Positions 1 to 6,206 of a DNA stretch of 8,347 nt are shown here, in pieces. Position numbers and translations under genes: made by a program. Source of the stretch: Tannerella sp. (GTDB lineage: Bacteria; Bacteroidota; Bacteroidia; Bacteroidales; Tannerellaceae); the NCBI GenBank assembly GCA_031277235.1, contig JAITMT010000234.1, forward strand, positions 1 to 8,347, written 5' to 3'. The notes under the pieces were generated by a model. That model was not told the DNA's origin and ran no database searches. It saw nothing but the letters and a program-made list of their open reading frames with translations. Numbering within the stretch: the first letter of the stretch is position 1; the number at the start of each line of letters is the position of its first letter.

Positions 1-1271
1 TTACCGATGCAAAGAGAAAACAAATTGAACTGCTTAAAGAACAAAAGCAGGTGATGATAAATGAGGAATTGAAAATTAAGAATGAAGAATTAAAAGAAAA
101 ACTTACAATTAAATTTAAAAAAGTATTTCGATTAGAATATGGAAAATCATTATCAGACACTCAAAGAAGCATAAATGGGAAATATCCTGTTTATGGCGCT
201 AATGGCATTATTGATAGAACTGATTATTATTATATTGACAAACCAAGTCTTATTATAGGGCGAAAAGGTTCAGCTGGCGCAATACAAAAATGTGTTGAAT
301 ATTTCTGGCCCTTGGACGTTACTTATTATACTGTATTTGATGAAAATAAATATGATATTGACTACTTATTCTATTTATTATTGACTTTAAACTTGCCTGA
401 TTTGTCAAAGGGAATAAAGCCGGGTCTTAACAGAAATGATGTTTATGAAATTGAAGTTGTCATTCCCTCGCTTGCCGAACAGCAAAAAATCGTAGCGTAT
501 CTTGATAACATAACTGCAAAAATTGATTTGTCAATTGCAAAAATTGAGCGTGAAATTTTGCTTTTGGGAGAATATCGCACCCGACTAATTTCAGATGTGG
601 TAACAGGCAAAGTCGATATTCGTAATCTTGCAATACAAGAGAATAAAGCTGACAGTCAACTGGCTAAAACAATTAAACTTACTCCAAAACACAGTAAAGG
701 CTATGATGACGCAGTAATCCTTACAGCGCTTGTAAACTCTTTTGGAACAGATGAACATCCTTTTACCGCTTTCGACTGTCAAAAATTTCCTTACTTGCTG
801 CATCGACATATTGAAGGTATTGCAGAAAAATATGGCAAATTTGCCGCTGGTCCTTATAATCCCATTTTGAAATATCGAACAGCGCGACCTATTGCGTTGA
901 AAAAGAAATATATTCGAGAACACACAGGAGGTTACAAAGGTTTCGTTGCAGATGTAAACGCACAAGAAGCAGTCAAGTATTTTATGGAGTGGTATGGTGA
1001 TGAACCTCTTGAATGGATGGAACGATTTCGTTATATTCCAAACAGAAAAAACGAATTGGAACTGCTGACCACTGTGGATATGGCTATGGTTGAACTTACA
1101 GAGGCAAAAAAAACGGTAGCCTTGCAAGAAGTTAAAGAAATTATCAAAACAAGTCCTGCTTGGAAAGACAAACTTACACGACCTATATTTTCCGATGAAA
1201 ATATAATGAGAGCAATAAATTGGAGTTATAAACTGTTTGGCAATCCAAAAGATGTCAAAAATAAAGATTAA
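1..1271 (+). CDS. hsdS: Type I restriction-modification specificity subunit HsdS, 3' part, with extra C-terminal domain
   Basis: This is the DNA-recognition subunit of a type I restriction-modification enzyme, which directs HsdM (methylation) and HsdR (cleavage) to a bipartite target. The frame is open to the left edge. Upstream of the GTG at 51 it already reads KQIELLKEQKQ, typical of the first conserved spacer helix, so 51 is not the start and the first recognition domain lies outside the window. A second recognition domain follows at about 120-440 (YPVYGANG, LIIGRKGSAG), then the second spacer helix at about 468-635 (AEQQKIVAYLDN, RLISDVVTGKVDIR), where many HsdS proteins end. About 200 further residues (about 645-1268) form an extra domain with FDCQKFPYLLHRH and KFAAGPYNP. 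This resembles the Panacea/DUF4065-type module (K-LLY...AAGPYD), but that call is tentative. The recognition domain is more AT-rich than the tail, as expected for a swapped domain. hsdR follows after 3 bases. Confidence 0.93.
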   Translation, partial: TDAKRKQIELLKEQKQVMINEELKIKNEELKEKLTIKFKKVFRLEYGKSLSDTQRSINGKYPVYGANGIIDRTDYYYIDKPSLIIGRKGSAGAIQKCVEYFWPLDVTYYTVFDENKYDIDYLFYLLLTLNLPDLSKGIKPGLNRNDVYEIEVVIPSLAEQQKIVAYLDNITAKIDLSIAKIEREILLLGEYRTRLISDVVTGKVDIRNLAIQENKADSQLAKTIKLTPKHSKGYDDAVILTALVNSFGTDEHPFTAFDCQKFPYLLHRHIEGIAEKYGKFAAGPYNPILKYRTARPIALKKKYIREHTGGYKGFVADVNAQEAVKYFMEWYGDEPLEWMERFRYIPNRKNELELLTTVDMAMVELTEAKKTVALQEVKEIIKTSPAWKDKLTRPIFSDENIMRAINWSYKLFGNPKDVKNKD

Positions 1272-1274
1272 TAT

Positions 1275-4211
1275 ATGCCCACAAATACAAAAGAATCCGG
1301 TTTTGAAACGCTGATAGTTGAATGGTTGGTTCAGCAAAACGGCTACGAGCAAGGCACAAGCGAAGACTACAACCGCGAATATGCACTTGACGAAAAGCGG
1401 CTATTCCGCTTTCTCAACGCCACCCAATCCAAACAAATGGGAATGCTGGGCGTTAATCACAGCGAACTCAAACGCACACAATTTCTCAACCGTTTGCAAG
1501 GCGAAATAACCAAACGCGGCATTATTGACGTGCTTCGCAACGGTTTGAAAATATACCCAGCCAACCTGATTATGTTTTATCAAACGCCTTCGGACAATAA
1601 TTTTACGGCGCAGGAAAATTTCGCTCAAAACATTTTCAGCGTAACACGGCAATTGATGTACTCCCGCAGCAATACCAAACTTGCGCTTGACCTCTGTATT
1701 TTTATTAACGGCTTACCCATAATTACCTGTGAACTCAAAAATCAACTTACCAAACAGGACGTAGAAGATGCCGTTTACCAGTATAAAACAGACCGAGACC
1801 CGCGCGAACTGCTTTTCCAATTCAAACGCTGTATGGTACATTTTGCCGTTGACGACGCCAGAATAAAATTTTGCACCCGCCTTGCAGGTAAGTCTTCATG
1901 GTTTCTGCCTTTTGACAAAGGATATAACGATGGCGCCGGCAATCCGCCAAATACGGACGGCATCATGACCGATTATCTGTGGCGGGAAACATTCACAAAA
2001 AGAGAGTTGGCAAATATTATCGAAAACTATGCACAGGTAGTTGAAAAGATAGACCCTGATACCAAAAAGAAAAGCGAGAGCCAGCTATTTCCGCGCAATC
2101 ATCAGTTGGCAGTTGTTAAACAATTGCTTGCCGATGTAAAGGCAGGCGGCGTAGGGCGAAAATACTTGATACAGCACAGCGCAGGCAGCGGTAAATCAAA
2201 CTCTATTGCATGGTTGGCATATCAACTTGTAGGATTGGAAAAAGAGGGTAAAAATTTGATAGATTCAGTAATTGTTGTTACCGACCGTGTAAATTTAGAC
2301 AAGCAGATACGCGACACCATCAAGCAGTTTATGCAGGTTTCCAATACCGTAGCATGGGCAGAACATTCCGGCGACCTGAAAAAGGCAATCGTTGCGGGAA
2401 AGAAAATCATCATTAGTACTGTACACAAATTTCCGTTTATCCTCGACGAAATGGGTAGCGAACACAAAAATAAAAAGTTTGCCATCATCATTGATGAAGC
2501 CCACAGCAGTCAGAGCGGTAGAATGTCGGCGGCAATGAATACAGCGTTAGGTGGAGGCTATGACCCCGACGAAGACGTGGAAGACCAAATCATCCGCCTG
2601 ATGGAAGGGCGAAAAATGTTGACCAATGCAAGTTATTTCGCCTTTACGGCAACGCCAAAAAACAAAACATTGGAAATGTTTGGAACGCCTGTTCCGCAAT
2701 CGGATGGTACAACAAACTATTACCCGTTTCACAACTATTCGATGAAACAGGCAATACAAGAGGGTTTTATTCTTGATGTACTGAAATATTATACACCCAT
2801 TAAAAGTTACTATAAATTAGCAAAAACCATTGCCGACGACCCTCAGTTTGACAAGAAAAAAGCGCAAAAGAAACTGCGCAAGTTTGTAGAAAGCGACAAG
2901 TTTGCCATTGCTACAAAAGCCGAAATAATGGTAGAGCATTTTCACGGACAGGTACAACACAAAATAGGCGCCAAAGCGCGGGCAATGGTAGTAACGGGAA
3001 GTATTGAGCGGGCTATCGAATATTATTTTGCTATCGGGTCGTGCATAGAAGCCCGCAAAAGCCCTTTCAAAATAATTATCGCTTTTAGCGGCGACAAAGA
3101 ATACAGCGGCAAAACGCTGAACGAAAGCATAATAAATGGATTTCCAAGCGCAGCCATTGAAAAGACCTTTAAACAAGAACCGTATCGTTTTTTGGTTGTA
3201 GCCGACAAGTTCCAAACCGGCTACGATGAACCATTGTTACACACGATGTATATTGATAAAATTCTTACCGATATAAAAGCAGTTCAAACCCTTTCGCGTC
3301 TCAACCGCGCCCACCCGCAAAAATCGGATACTTTTGTGCTGGATTTTGCCAATGAACCCGAAGATATTCAAAAGGCATTTGAACGCTATTACCGCACCAC
3401 GCTACTTTCGGGTGAAACCGACCCGAACAAACTCTACGATTTGATTACCCTTATGGATAACTATCAAGTTTTCAATAGTGAACAGGTGAATGATTTTGTA
3501 ACAATGTTTTTAAGTGGAGCCGACCGCCCCCAATTGGATGTGTTGTTAGATATCTGTGTGGTACAATATAAGAAATTAGACGAAGACGGACAAGTAACCT
3601 TTAAAAGCGCCGCAAAAAACTTTGTTCGCGCTTACGGCTTTCTCGGAGCCATCTTACCTCACGGCAATCCGGAATGGGAAAAACTATCCATCTTCTTGAA
3701 TCTTTTATTACCCAAATTACCATCGCCGGTAGAAGAAGATTTTACAAAAGGAATCTTGGAGGCAATTGACCTTGATAGTTATCGGGCAGATGCAAAATCA
3801 ATGCTCTCTATTCAACTCGAAGATTCCGATGCCGAAGTTGACCCCATTCCCTTAGGGAGCGGAAAAGGTAAGGCAGAAGCGGAAATGGATTGGTTGACAA
3901 ACATATTAACCACTTTCAATGAATTGTTTGGAAATATCGAATGGAAAGATGCCGACAATGTACGTCGACAAATTGCAGAAATACCTGCTATGGTAGCCAA
4001 AGACGAAAAATATCAAAATGCCATGCGTAACTCCGACAAACAAAATGCCCGTTTAGAAAGCGATAGTGCGTTACAAAAAGTCATTTTCAGTATTATGTCC
4101 GACAATTTGGAACTCTTTAAACAATTCAGCGATAATCCTTCATTCCAAAAATGGTTGGCGGACATGGTTTTCAATACAACTTATAAAAAGGAATTGCAAT
4201 TAACAATATAA
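1275..4211 (+). CDS. hsdR: Type I restriction enzyme motor/endonuclease subunit HsdR
   Basis: This is the ATP-driven translocase and nuclease subunit that cuts unmodified DNA when complexed with HsdM and HsdS. At 978 aa it is within the usual HsdR range, and no stop or frameshift interrupts it. The N-terminal nuclease domain shows a PD-(D/E)xK pattern with D139, E153 and K155 (NGLPIITCELKN). The superfamily 2 helicase core follows: Walker A GSGKS at 304-308, motif II DEAH at 407-410, motif III FTATP at 457-461, and motif VI QTLSRLNRAH at 671-680, preceded by FQTGYDEP at 646-653. The C-terminal third (about 720-978) is the helical region that in this family contacts the methylase core. The ATG lies 3 bases after the hsdS stop, so the genes are almost certainly co-transcribed. 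All visible catalytic residues are intact, so the enzyme should work if the upstream hsdM and 5' hsdS are whole. Confidence 0.97.
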   Translation: MPTNTKESGFETLIVEWLVQQNGYEQGTSEDYNREYALDEKRLFRFLNATQSKQMGMLGVNHSELKRTQFLNRLQGEITKRGIIDVLRNGLKIYPANLIMFYQTPSDNNFTAQENFAQNIFSVTRQLMYSRSNTKLALDLCIFINGLPIITCELKNQLTKQDVEDAVYQYKTDRDPRELLFQFKRCMVHFAVDDARIKFCTRLAGKSSWFLPFDKGYNDGAGNPPNTDGIMTDYLWRETFTKRELANIIENYAQVVEKIDPDTKKKSESQLFPRNHQLAVVKQLLADVKAGGVGRKYLIQHSAGSGKSNSIAWLAYQLVGLEKEGKNLIDSVIVVTDRVNLDKQIRDTIKQFMQVSNTVAWAEHSGDLKKAIVAGKKIIISTVHKFPFILDEMGSEHKNKKFAIIIDEAHSSQSGRMSAAMNTALGGGYDPDEDVEDQIIRLMEGRKMLTNASYFAFTATPKNKTLEMFGTPVPQSDGTTNYYPFHNYSMKQAIQEGFILDVLKYYTPIKSYYKLAKTIADDPQFDKKKAQKKLRKFVESDKFAIATKAEIMVEHFHGQVQHKIGAKARAMVVTGSIERAIEYYFAIGSCIEARKSPFKIIIAFSGDKEYSGKTLNESIINGFPSAAIEKTFKQEPYRFLVVADKFQTGYDEPLLHTMYIDKILTDIKAVQTLSRLNRAHPQKSDTFVLDFANEPEDIQKAFERYYRTTLLSGETDPNKLYDLITLMDNYQVFNSEQVNDFVTMFLSGADRPQLDVLLDICVVQYKKLDEDGQVTFKSAAKNFVRAYGFLGAILPHGNPEWEKLSIFLNLLLPKLPSPVEEDFTKGILEAIDLDSYRADAKSMLSIQLEDSDAEVDPIPLGSGKGKAEAEMDWLTNILTTFNELFGNIEWKDADNVRRQIAEIPAMVAKDEKYQNAMRNSDKQNARLESDSALQKVIFSIMSDNLELFKQFSDNPSFQKWLADMVFNTTYKKELQLTI

Positions 4212-4222
4212 AATATTTTACA

Positions 4223-4539
4223 ATGCCCGAACAACAAAACATAGAATACAAATCCTCATGGCACGATGACTATCTGAAATGGATATGCGGTTTTGCCAAC
4301 GCACAAGGCGGACGTATTTATATCGGCAAAGATGATTACGGAAAATCGGGCTTAATGCTCGACAAATAAAGGCGGTTCTATATGTTAAAAAGAACGGACG
4401 AATTACCAATAGCGAATACCAAGAAATAAATAATGTTTCAAAAAGAACAGCATCTAATGACTTGTCGGAGTTGGGAGAAAAATATAAAATCTTCAAACAA
4501 CTTGGAGCAAGCGTAGGAACTTATTACGAAATCACATAA
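4223..4539 (+). pseudogene. Remnant of AlbA_2 (Schlafen-like) / winged-helix protein, middle deleted
   Basis: The gene begins 11 bases after hsdR. Its ATG opens a 48-residue frame (MPEQQNIEYKSSW..., WICGFANAQGG, IYIGKDD) that matches the start of AlbA_2/Schlafen-type putative DNA- or nucleotide-binding proteins, which often accompany restriction operons. It hits TAA at 4367-4369. In another frame (shift +2), from 4369 to the TAA at 4537, the sequence reads KAVLYVKKNGRITNSEYQ, then VSKRTASNDLSELGEKYK and GTYYEIT. That is the C-terminal winged helix of the same family. The several hundred residues normally between them are absent and the frame changes at the join, which is best explained by an internal deletion of one ancestral gene. 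The 48-residue peptide may still be translated, but no activity is expected. A less likely alternative is two unrelated short genes. Confidence 0.82.
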
Positions 4540-4577
4540 GCGGGAAAAAAGAGGGAAAAGCGGGAAAAAAGAGGGCA
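4538..4577 (+). repeat. Two tandem copies of a 20-bp purine-rich unit
   Basis: The 18-base string AAGCGGGAAAAAAGAGGG occurs at 4538-4555 and again at 4558-4575, giving a 20-bp period with copies ending in AA and CA. It sits on the stop codon of the winged-helix remnant. One shifted frame remains open through it (SGKKEGKAGKKRAECEQGE), so it could be the decayed lysine-rich tail of that protein rather than an intergenic repeat. The period is not a multiple of 3, so gain or loss of a copy would change frame. Confidence 0.7.
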
Positions 4578-4671
4578 GAATGCGAGCAAGGCGAGTAAAA
4601 ATAGAAATATTATTTGGTAAATAAAAATAATGTAAAAGATAGAGTACGAACAAAAAAACGATAATAACCAA

Positions 4672-4706
4672 GTTTTCATTGCGTGCGCAGCACGAACAAT
4701 GAAAAC
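4672..4706. repeat. Strong hairpin, 15-bp stem with a 2-nt bulge
   Basis: Outer arms GTTTTCATTG (4672-4681) and CAATGAAAAC (4697-4706) are perfectly complementary. Directly inside, CGTGC (4682-4686) pairs with GCACG (4690-4694) around a GCA loop, leaving only AA (4695-4696) unpaired. No T-run follows directly on either strand; on the minus strand the nearest T7 starts about 12 bases beyond. It is therefore not a typical intrinsic terminator. It may be a mobile-element end, a short interspersed palindrome or a structured RNA. Confidence 0.75.
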
Positions 4707-4966
4707 GCAGTTGAACGAAACCGGTCAACAATTTAGAGACTTATTTATTATGGGGATTGTGGCGGAAAAGGTGTTTTTTTCAACTCAGTTTTGAGACGTT
4801 TCAGTCTTGATTTTTTAACTTATCCTTTTGCTTTTAGCGCTTCTTTTACTGTTTTTTTTTAATATCGTCTTTAAATGATCAGGTAAAAGCCATTCATTTG
4901 ATTCGTTTTTCACCTGTTTAGACAAAGAAGTGGCTGTCCGGCTAAGAAAGCGGATAGCGAAAAATC
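4707..4966. other. Stretch with no supported gene, between the hairpin and the transposase remnant
   Basis: No coding region here can be tied to a known family. The plus strand holds T-rich runs (about 4777-4783 and 4851-4860). On the minus strand one frame (4815-5078) is open and includes NESNEWLLPDHLKTILKKN in its last third, but its first part lies antisense-frame over the transposase remnant and it has no recognisable start, so it is not called. In intact IS91-family elements the replication-origin end lies downstream of the transposase. This stretch is where that end would be, but I cannot identify it. Confidence 0.5.
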
Positions 4967-5259
4967 TCAGGCCTTGGTTAAGACTTGCTTTAAGCCCGCT
5001 TTTGGCGGCCCACGGGAAGGAAGTATCTCTATGGTTACCATCGAAGGTTCTCCGCAGCATGGACACCGTTTGGGGCAAAGGTTTTTATTTTTCTCAAGTC
5101 GATAAAACAAATTTTCATTTCCGGGAACTGTTCCCTGATACGGGGAATAGTCGCTTTTTTCGAGATGGAACTTAAAATACCGTAATGCCGGATACGGACA
5201 AATCCGGATGGAAGAATGTGAAGCGCAAAACGGCGGACAAACTCCGTATCTTCCAGCTC
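4967..5259 (-). pseudogene. IS91-family (Y2 rolling-circle) transposase, frameshifted C-terminal remnant
   Basis: Read on the minus strand from 5259, the sequence gives ELEDTEFVRRFALHILPSGF and VRIRHYGILSS. This is the characteristic late segment of IS91-family Y2 transposases (FxRRF..H.LP.GFxRIRHYG). After ICFIDLRKIK near 5085 the homologous reading jumps to another frame, continuing as CPKRCPCCGEPSMVTIEILP and then RGPPKAGLKQVLTKA, ending at TGA 4969-4967. That is the family's C-terminal zinc-ribbon-like CPxC segment and proline-rich tail. The shift lies in or next to A-runs at about 5083-5095. Upstream of 5259 the frame meets a TAG and the homology stops, so the catalytic HUH/tyrosine domain is missing. 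The fragment cannot be active and marks an old insertion beside the restriction operon. Confidence 0.85.
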
Positions 5260-5262
5260 TGT

Positions 5263-5310
5263 TCGGCGTAGTGCTCGCTACGTCGAGATAAAAGCAAGGC
5301 TTCAGCCTTG
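5263..5310. repeat. Two adjacent compact hairpins
   Basis: Hairpin A pairs TCGGCGTAG (5263-5271) with CTACGTCGA (5278-5286) around a 6-base TGCTCG loop; the arms are complementary except for one G/T pair. Eight bases on, hairpin B is CAAGGCT (5295-5301), TC, AGCCTTG (5304-5310), a perfect 7-bp inverted repeat. Hairpin A begins only a few bases outside the point where transposase homology stops, so the pair may be an element end or an interspersed palindromic repeat abutting the remnant. The lack of a following T-run argues against a terminator. Confidence 0.65.
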
Positions 5311-5392
5311 TGTCCTTCAAGCGTGGACGTTTGTTTTAGCAAGATGCTACGGCGAACGGGGGTGTAGTGGTCTTCATTTTTATTGCATACGC

Positions 5393-5423
5393 TTGGAAAT
5401 AAACAAAATTTCATCTACTTTTG
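5393..5423 (+). promoter_or_regulatory. Bacteroidota-type promoter of the toxin-antitoxin operon
   Basis: TACTTTTG at 5416-5423 fits the Bacteroidota -7 consensus TAnnTTTG exactly. A TTG at 5393-5395 lies 20 bases upstream, in the place expected for the -33 element (TTG/TTTG). Transcription would start near 5430, leaving a leader of roughly 20 bases before the antitoxin ATG at 5452. TTTTG (5419-5423) and CAAAA (5438-5442) form a short inverted repeat across the start site, a possible operator for antitoxin autoregulation, but this is weak. Confidence 0.65.
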
Positions 5424-5451
5424 TGGCATAATTGATTCAAAACATAAAGAG

Positions 5452-5685
5452 ATGACAGTAGTAAGCAGCATGGATTTTGCAACAGATCAGGAGCGGTATT
5501 TTGATTTGGCAATGACCGAACAGGTATTTGTTCAAAGGGGAAATGTCCTGTTTACGGTTACAAGGGCAAACGCATTGGAGAATAAATATCTGGAGCCTGA
5601 CGGCGATTTGCACTGGGCAATTACAGGCGAGGAACTGATGACCGGTATTTTCGAAGATATGGAAAAGTTTTTTGCCGGTAAATGA
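5452..5685 (+). CDS. Type II antitoxin, Phd/YefM-like
   Basis: This 77-residue acidic protein begins MTVVSSMDFATDQERYFDLA, the pattern of Bacteroidota Phd/YefM-type antitoxins (T-V-V-S-x-x-x-F...Q-x-x-Y-F-D-L-A). Such proteins neutralise the partner toxin through the C-terminal part and usually bind their own promoter through the N-terminal part. The middle reads VFVQRGNVLFTVT and the end EELMTGIFEDMEKFFAGK, an amphipathic helix of the sort that wraps the toxin. The frame is open further upstream to an ATG at 5383, but that would lie upstream of the predicted promoter. The ATG at 5452, which matches the family's usual N-terminus and follows an A-rich AAAGAG, is the better start. It overlaps the toxin gene by 4 bases (ATGA at 5682), implying translational coupling. 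Confidence 0.85.
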   Translation: MTVVSSMDFATDQERYFDLAMTEQVFVQRGNVLFTVTRANALENKYLEPDGDLHWAITGEELMTGIFEDMEKFFAGK

Positions 5686-6014
5686 ATCGTGTACTGTTCC
5701 TGCCCGAAGTTCGGCAATATGTTAAAGACCTCGTTCCACTCCTTTACAGAACGGAATATTTCAGTTATCTGGAGAAAAGTCAGCAATATGTCAGGGAACT
5801 GATTGATGATATTATAACTAATTTACCGCGAAAACGGCATAAACCGGCGCCCGCCTATTTTGACCGGTACGGAAAAAACATGCAATACGCAGGTTTTAGG
5901 AAAACAAACAGACAACATGGTACGTCTTTTTTTACGACATACCGGGTAAATAACAAAACAGTCTATTTAGTACGTTACATTTCAAACAATCATGTAATTG
6001 CGCAACATCTGTAA
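5682..6014 (+). CDS. Type II toxin, RelE/ParE family
   Basis: This 110-residue protein is encoded in the same operon as the antitoxin and starts inside its stop codon. The N-terminal half is helical (VRQYVKDLVPLLYRTEYFSY, then an ELIDDIITNLP segment). The C-terminal half carries the beta-strand core (TSFFTTYRVNNKTVYLVRYI) and ends NNHVIAQHL, the ending I associate with Bacteroidota RelE/ParE-family toxins. RelE members cleave ribosome-bound mRNA and ParE members poison gyrase; the sequence alone does not let me decide which. The family assignment rests on overall pattern, size and gene order. Both genes are intact, so the module may act as an addiction module next to the restriction operon. 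Confidence 0.83.
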   Translation: MNRVLFLPEVRQYVKDLVPLLYRTEYFSYLEKSQQYVRELIDDIITNLPRKRHKPAPAYFDRYGKNMQYAGFRKTNRQHGTSFFTTYRVNNKTVYLVRYISNNHVIAQHL

Positions 6015-6089
6015 TTAAAACGGAAAGTGTGCAATCCGTACTCTACAACGAACAGGAAATTTCAGGTCATGCCCGCAAAGACATTAGGA

Positions 6090-6133
6090 CGGGATAAAAC
6101 AGTAAAAAGAATAAAAAATCTTTATTATTCCCG
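6090..6133 (+). terminator. Possible imperfect hairpin after the toxin gene
   Basis: CGGGATAA (6090-6097) pairs with TTATTCCCG (6125-6133) with one bulged base. Inside, AAAGA (6106-6110) can pair with TCTTT (6119-6123). It sits between the toxin stop and the panC promoter region, where a terminator would be expected. It is AT-rich and is followed by A rather than T residues on the plus strand, so termination is only a guess. Confidence 0.25.
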
Positions 6134-6163
6134 AAAAAATTACGAAATATAGTTTTTATTTCG

Positions 6164-6171
6164 TTGCTTTG
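6164..6171 (+). promoter_or_regulatory. Candidate -7 element for panC-panD
   Basis: TTGCTTTG, followed by CAG, differs from the TAnnTTTG consensus at one position and has the TTTGCAG ending common in Bacteroidota promoters. It would start transcription near 6178, about 30 bases before the panC ATG. No clear -33 TTG is present at the right distance, so support is moderate. Confidence 0.4.
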
Positions 6172-6206
6172 CAGTTTATTTCGCAATAAATTAACAAAAA
6201 TAAGGA

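Noticed and set aside
51..53. GTG at 51 as the start of hsdS
   Set aside because: The same frame is open to the left edge and encodes a conserved HsdS spacer-helix segment, so the gene starts upstream of the window.
591..1352. Long minus-strand open frame of 253 codons
   Set aside because: It lies antisense to the well-supported hsdS/hsdR coding sequence; the translation is Phe/Cys/His-rich without any recognisable family, as expected for a shadow frame.
4672..4706. Integron attC site or intrinsic terminator
   Set aside because: The arms lack the GTTRRRY/RYYYAAC core arrangement of attC, and no T-run directly follows the stem on either strand.
4710..4729. GTTGA...TCAAC inverted repeat beside the large hairpin
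   Set aside because: Five-base arms with a 10-base loop are expected by chance.
5126..5138. Palindrome GGGAAC-T-GTTCCC
   Set aside because: It lies inside the transposase remnant and is explained by its codons; one short palindrome is not enough to call a site.
5318..5395. CAAGCGT...ACGCTTG inverted repeat flanking about 60 bases before the toxin-antitoxin promoter
   Set aside because: The 7-base arms are far apart with no terminal features or duplicated target, too weak to call a miniature element.
6029..6097. Short open frame after the toxin gene (GTG start, about 22 codons, VLYNEQEISGHARKDIRTG)
   Set aside because: It looks protein-like but is too short and unplaced to call; it could be the tail of a lost gene. 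A translated search would decide.
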